From CAZWDO01 sp964632485 [NCBI: uncultured bacterium] (GTDB lineage: Bacteria > JAGOEH01): a stretch of 19,946 bases of DNA. This document shows positions 16,037-19,946 of this stretch, piece by piece. Every line of letters begins with the position of its first letter. The first letter of the stretch is position 1. The stretch is from positions 701 through 20,646 of the forward strand of contig CAZWDO010000030.1 in assembly GCA_964632485.1 (NCBI GenBank), in the 5' to 3' direction. The translations under genes and the position numbers were made by a program. The notes under the pieces were generated by a model. That model had not been told where the DNA came from, ran no database searches, and worked only from the letters and a program-made list of their open reading frames with translations.

Positions 16037-17353
16037 TCAATTACAATACTTTCTAATAAAATCGTATGCATCTTCCATACCTAATTCACCAGCTTTAGAC
16101 CAATCCAGGCAAGCTCTTTTGATGTCTTTAAGGTAATATTTTGATAATCCTCGATTATAATAAGCAAATGGGTCGTTTGGATATAACCTAATTACTTCAT
16201 TATAATCGGCGATTGCCCCCCAATAATCTTCCAAACGGAGTTTCACATTCCCCCGATTTCCATACGCAGCAACAAAATTTACATTTAACCGAATAGCCTC
16301 ATTATAATCGGCAATTGCACTCCGATAGTCCTTTAAATCAAATTTAATATTCCCTCGATTATGATAAGCATCAGCGTGATCCGGGTTCAACCGAATGGCC
16401 TCATTATAATCGGCAATGGCACCCCGATAGTCCTTTAAATTAGTTTTATCGATACCTCGACTATAATATGCATCAGCATTATTTGGATTTAAGCGGATTG
16501 CCATATCGTAATCAGCGACCGCATCCCGATAACATTGCAAATTCGATTTGACAATCCCTCGATTCAGATAAGCCCAATCATGATTTGGATTCAATCGAAT
16601 AATCTTGCTATAATCATCTATTGCACCTTGATACTCCTGTAAAGCTAATTTACAGTTGCCGCGATTAAAATAGGCCTCAGTTAAATTAGGATTTAACCGA
16701 ATCGCTTCATCGTAATCCGCTATTGCTTCCCGGTAGAATTGCAATTCATATTTTCTATTCCCTCGATTATAATAAGCATAAGCGTTATTAGGGTTTAAAC
16801 CAATCGCCGTATTGTAATCTGCTGATGCGCCCTGGGAATCTTGTATTTTTGCTTTTGCATTTCCACGATTAACATAAGCTTTATTAAAATTAGGATTTAG
16901 CCGGATTGCTTTATCGTAATCCACTATTGCTTCACGGTAGAATTGCAATTCATATTTAGCAAGCCCTCGACTCATGAAAGTTAAATCACAGATTGGGTTC
17001 AACCGAAGAGCCTCATTATAATCGGAGATCGCACCCCGATAGTCCCGCAGGTTGAGTTTGGCATTTCCCCGATTATAATATCCGTAAGAAAAATTTGGAA
17101 ATAATTTAATCAACGAATCTGATATGCCGATTGACTCCTGATTTTTTTCATCAATTAGTTTAAACCAGGCCTGGCAATATAAACCATATTCAGATTTAGG
17201 CGATAGATCGATGATTTGTTGGCTTATTTGTTTAAGTGAATCCATATCTTCAATTTTTAAAAGCTTTGAAAACAAAGCCTTCGCGGCATCATAGTTTGAA
17301 TCCGCCAATGCATTGGAAAGCAGTACCAATAATACGATTAACACGTTCCGCAT
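16037..17353 (-). CDS. Exported TPR-repeat protein, 438 residues
   Basis: The frame opens at 17401, but the ATG at 17353 is better: AAAGGA stands about 7 bases before it and the protein then begins with a signal peptide (MRNVLIVLLVLLSNALA, cleavage likely after ALA). The remainder is about ten to eleven tandem TPR units of 34 residues with the consensus RGNxKxxLxxYxxAIADYNEAIRLNPN and very regular spacing. It has no enzymatic domain. It probably acts as a periplasmic or cell-surface scaffold. It is transcribed towards the mrr operon (convergent) and ends 12 bases from the IS21-like tip. Its TPRs resemble those in the kinase gene only at family level. Confidence 0.85.
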   Translation of the reverse strand: MRNVLIVLLVLLSNALADSNYDAAKALFSKLLKIEDMDSLKQISQQIIDLSPKSEYGLYCQAWFKLIDEKNQESIGISDSLIKLFPNFSYGYYNRGNAKLNLRDYRGAISDYNEALRLNPICDLTFMSRGLAKYELQFYREAIVDYDKAIRLNPNFNKAYVNRGNAKAKIQDSQGASADYNTAIGLNPNNAYAYYNRGNRKYELQFYREAIADYDEAIRLNPNLTEAYFNRGNCKLALQEYQGAIDDYSKIIRLNPNHDWAYLNRGIVKSNLQCYRDAVADYDMAIRLNPNNADAYYSRGIDKTNLKDYRGAIADYNEAIRLNPDHADAYHNRGNIKFDLKDYRSAIADYNEAIRLNVNFVAAYGNRGNVKLRLEDYWGAIADYNEVIRLYPNDPFAYYNRGLSKYYLKDIKRACLDWSKAGELGMEDAYDFIRKYCN

Positions 17354-17834
17354 ACGGCTGTCCTTTCGTTTAGTATTTACAGATATAGCATACTGATACA
17401 CAGAACTTCAGTATTTTGCGTCAGTTTATCGACGTCTGTCGGATTTCTTGCGGTAAATTAAAAACGCAATCAATAATGCGTCTTTGCATATAATTCAATT
17501 CTCCCTGTACATATATCTCTAACATCATCAATACCCAAGCAATGCAAACAATATTGAACATAAGACACTTAAATGGGTTACTCCGATATGGATAATTCGG
17601 AATCCCTCGCGTAGGCTGTCGCCAATAATAGTTACATCGCATTCAATACCTGCCTTTCCATACAATTTACCTTCAAACCGACCGACACAACCTGTCGTTC
17701 CTTATGTCAAGCTCAACCATTCCCATTGAGATTGTCAAACTACTTTTATGCATTATTCATGCCAGTCCACTCATAAAAAATTTTATAGTTAGATTGCCGG
17801 AGGCATTATTCGCCTTATCATCATGAGTCGGCAA
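17354..17834. other. Gene-poor spacer between the TPR and TPR-CHAT genes
   Basis: Apart from the doubtful small frame at 17421-17642 and an inverted repeat near 17792-17836, nothing is supported here. The promoter of the exported TPR gene should lie in the part nearest 17354-17420 (minus strand), but no clear -35/-10 pair is visible. Confidence 0.4.
17421..17642 (-). CDS. Possible small hydrophobic protein, doubtful
   Basis: A 73-residue frame begins at ATG 17642 with AAAGGCAGG about 8 bases upstream. It contains one hydrophobic stretch (CLMFNIVCIAWVLMMLEIYV) that could span a membrane. No family is recognised, and amino-acid composition is otherwise unremarkable. It may be chance. Confidence 0.2.
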   Translation of the reverse strand: MRCNYYWRQPTRGIPNYPYRSNPFKCLMFNIVCIAWVLMMLEIYVQGELNYMQRRIIDCVFNLPQEIRQTSIN

Positions 17835-17836
17835 TC
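17792..17836 (-). terminator. Possible terminator of the TPR-CHAT gene
   Basis: GATTGCCG (17792-17799) and CGGCAATC (17829-17836) form an inverted repeat, with an inner AGGC/GCCT pair (17801-17804, 17813-17816). On the minus strand a run of T follows only after an AT-rich gap of about ten bases, so it is not a classical terminator. The stem overlaps the stop codon of the gene. Confidence 0.3.
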
Positions 17837-19946
17837 ACTTTCCCACCATCACAAACGCTCCCCAGTAAAATGGGATATCGCGTCCGTAACGTTTCAATAC
17901 GATCTGTCTTATTTCCTGCTGGGCATTTCGAAACGAGGAATATTTATCTTTCGTTTTCAACCAATTCTGATAAAACAACGTCATCAGTTCCTGGGTCTCT
18001 TGATCCGGAACCGACCACAAACTCATCATTACAGCCTCGGCGCCAGCAAATTGAAATGCCCGACGCAATCCGAATACGCCCTCGCCGGCTTGTATCTCTC
18101 CCAATCCGGTTTCACATGCGCTCAGTACAACCAATTCAGTTCCCCGCAAATCCAAGTTAGCAGCTTCATACGCTGTGAAGACTCCATCATCCATATCACT
18201 GGATGATATATCGTTATTCGCTCCAGAAAAATATAAACCACTCCGAAGCAACGGATTTTCAATATATACCGATTGCAATTGATCATGATTTAATCCTGCC
18301 ATAAATTTGGAATAGTCAATTTTTTGCTCCGGCATAAAAAAGCCATGGGTCGCCACATGCAATACTTTAGCAGACTTTACCGCCTTCATATTTTCCTCGA
18401 TTGCTTGAAGACCGGTATAAACTTGCACCGGAATGCGATTTGAACTCAGCAAATAGTGAATCGATTCAATTTCTCTTTGAGTGCCGGGTAAATCGCCGAG
18501 GGGGCTTCGCTTTAAATCATGTGAATAAATGGACCGGGTATCTGCGGCTAATTCGATGTCTCCACCATGGCGACTCTGACGAATGGCGTTTGTATCCGCC
18601 GAAAATCGCGGATCGCCGAACAATATCCAATAACGATTCATTTCGGCTGAAGGATCGGTTTTTAGTATATCTTTCGTGCTGGATACATAGCGTAGTTCAT
18701 GAACATCGTTGAGAAAGCGACCCTGTGGATTTACCAGGATGCCCAGCGCGATTTGATTCAGTAATCCGTCGGGAGAAACAAACACCCGCTTGCTATTCGA
18801 CAGATAAGATTCCAGGGGTTTCCAGATAAAATCGTAGGTGTGGCTGGCGGATTTGAAATCCTTATCGGTGCGTTGGTTGATTTGCAGTTTATATTCGGTA
18901 TCGATTAACCATTTGAGATCGGATTCCGTTCCCAGCGTTACCAGTAAAGGATGATCCTGAATTTGAGGCGTAATGATCAATGCGCAATAAAGCATGGAAT
19001 CCGGAGATTTTGGGAAAGCAATAAATTCAATTGCCGCCTCATCGGAATGCAAGTGATCGCGGATATTTTTCCATTGAACGGTTTGCAACTCTTTTTCAGC
19101 TCTGTAAGCGCTGGATATTCTGGATAGTTCCTTTTCCAGCTCATCGGATTCCTGTTCGAGGATTTGGAGCTGTTGCTTGTATAATTCGACATTGTCAATT
19201 GGATTTGAGTAGAGATACGCCAATTGTTCCCGTTTGGATTTGAGGCGATTTAATGTCTCAATAGCCGTCGAATCGCCGCTTTCCAGGATACTGCGAACCA
19301 TGGCGCTTTGGCTGGTGAGAATGATCCCTTTATGCCACAAAAGCAGGTTGTATAGTTTAGTAATAATGGATGGGTTGGTTTTGGAGTATTCATATGCAAA
19401 CAGATAGTAATTGTAAAAATAACCATTGACTGTTTTCAGAAAATCTTGTTTGCTTTTTTCTGATGAATACATAAAAAGACGTTCAAATTGATTAGATAAA
19501 TTTATCAAAACACGGTTAAATAGCGGTTCCGCTTCTACATATCGGCCTTGAATTCGGTATAACTCGGCTAGATTATTTAAACTTAATGCCACATCGGGAT
19601 GTTCGGAACCAAGTATTCTTTCTCTTATTTCCAATGATCGTTTATACATGGGTTCCGCTTCTTCGTAGCGGCCTTGATCGCAATATAGTAAAGCCAAATT
19701 ATTCAAACTTGTTGCCACATCCGGATGATTAGAACCAAGTATTCTTTCTCTTATTTCCAATGCTTGTTTATACATGGGTTCCGCTTCCGCGTAGCGGCCT
19801 TGGATTCGGTATGATTCGGCCAGATTATTTAAACATGTTGCCACATCTGGGTGGTCCGGACCCAATACTCTTTCAATAATTTCCAATGCTTGTTTATACA
19901 TGGGTTCCGCTTCTTCGTAGCGGCCTTGATCGCAATATAGTAAAGC
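17835..19946 (-). CDS. TPR-CHAT protein (caspase-like), N-terminus beyond the window
   Basis: The minus-strand frame is open to the right edge, so at least 703 residues are seen without the start. The visible N-terminal part is kinesin-light-chain-type TPRs of 42 residues (AEPMYKQALEIRERILG, NHPDVATSLNNLA). A long helical linker follows, then a C-terminal CHAT domain of the caspase/separase fold. The candidate catalytic His is in HVATHGFF (codon 18345-18347) and the Cys is in VVLSACETGLG (codon 18114-18116), followed by AGEGVFGLRRAF and MSLWSVPD, all CHAT hallmarks. CHAT proteins are cysteine peptidases, and some are triggered in bacterial immunity. This one has no recognisable defence partner next to it, and large TPR-CHAT families also occur without known function. 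Confidence 0.9.
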   Translation of the reverse strand, partial: ALLYCDQGRYEEAEPMYKQALEIIERVLGPDHPDVATCLNNLAESYRIQGRYAEAEPMYKQALEIRERILGSNHPDVATSLNNLALLYCDQGRYEEAEPMYKRSLEIRERILGSEHPDVALSLNNLAELYRIQGRYVEAEPLFNRVLINLSNQFERLFMYSSEKSKQDFLKTVNGYFYNYYLFAYEYSKTNPSIITKLYNLLLWHKGIILTSQSAMVRSILESGDSTAIETLNRLKSKREQLAYLYSNPIDNVELYKQQLQILEQESDELEKELSRISSAYRAEKELQTVQWKNIRDHLHSDEAAIEFIAFPKSPDSMLYCALIITPQIQDHPLLVTLGTESDLKWLIDTEYKLQINQRTDKDFKSASHTYDFIWKPLESYLSNSKRVFVSPDGLLNQIALGILVNPQGRFLNDVHELRYVSSTKDILKTDPSAEMNRYWILFGDPRFSADTNAIRQSRHGGDIELAADTRSIYSHDLKRSPLGDLPGTQREIESIHYLLSSNRIPVQVYTGLQAIEENMKAVKSAKVLHVATHGFFMPEQKIDYSKFMAGLNHDQLQSVYIENPLLRSGLYFSGANNDISSSDMDDGVFTAYEAANLDLRGTELVVLSACETGLGEIQAGEGVFGLRRAFQFAGAEAVMMSLWSVPDQETQELMTLFYQNWLKTKDKYSSFRNAQQEIRQIVLKRYGRDIPFYWGAFVMVGK
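19653..19946 (-). repeat. 126-bp tandem repeat array coding for 42-residue TPRs
   Basis: Units of 126 bases repeat from about 19540 to the edge. A 42-base block at 19653-19694 is identical to 19905-19946, two units apart, and the units alternate between CDQGRYEEAEPMYK and IQGRYAEAEPMYK types. The array continues past the window. Confidence 0.85.

Noticed and set aside
16100-17100. Regular ~102-bp periodicity resembling a repeat array or CRISPR
   Set aside because: The period equals 34 codons and follows the TPR units of one long gene; there are no constant short repeats with unique spacers.
17823-18206. 127-codon plus-strand frame opposite the CHAT domain
   Set aside because: The minus strand encodes the conserved CHAT Cys motif there. 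The plus frame shows no homology or ribosome site.

Overview
The window is a patchwork of defence-type and mobile DNA from an uncultivated bacterium. It probably belongs to the Bacteroidota/FCB side of the tree: the type I restriction genes read like Bacteroidota versions, and the right end carries TPR and TPR-CHAT proteins of a kind common in KSB1-like and other FCB lineages. This placement is a weak inference. Base composition changes sharply along the window (AT-rich left edge and TPR region, higher GC in the kinase core and the nuclease genes), as expected for assembled or transferred pieces.

Layout. (1) 1-304: a very AT-rich edge with the 5' end of one minus-strand gene, a strong palindromic operator candidate and the C-terminal stump of a small membrane protein. 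(2) 305-1395: an IS630-family element with a damaged transposase. It joins that stump to (3) a decayed type I restriction-modification locus, 1398-7726. Its hsdM is cut to the last ~70 codons and its hsdS is half-length. A DUF1016 (YhcG) nuclease is intact. A REP-associated transposase gene (RAYT) carries palindromes inside its own reading frame. hsdR has two frameshifts, and an intact YgjP-type metallopeptidase gene closes the locus. (4) 7727-8154: gene-free DNA ending in a strong terminator.

(5) 8247-15825 is the most interesting part. One near-consensus promoter leads into five closely packed genes: an AT-hook/ParB-like/zinc-ribbon protein, a 1108-residue TPR-histidine kinase, a receiver-domain protein with a duplicated 80-residue C-terminal module, a 170-residue protein with a possible degenerate nuclease fold, and a full-length Mrr restriction endonuclease. 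The gene order suggests a phosphorelay that senses something through the TPR/ParB components and releases or arms Mrr. It recalls the Detocs two-component defence systems but has a different effector and extra partners. This is an inference from domains and synteny.

(6) 15826-16036: a short relic with repeats typical of an IS21-family end. (7) 16037-19946, minus strand: a secreted TPR-repeat protein gene, a gene-poor stretch, and a TPR-CHAT protease-like gene that runs off the right edge.
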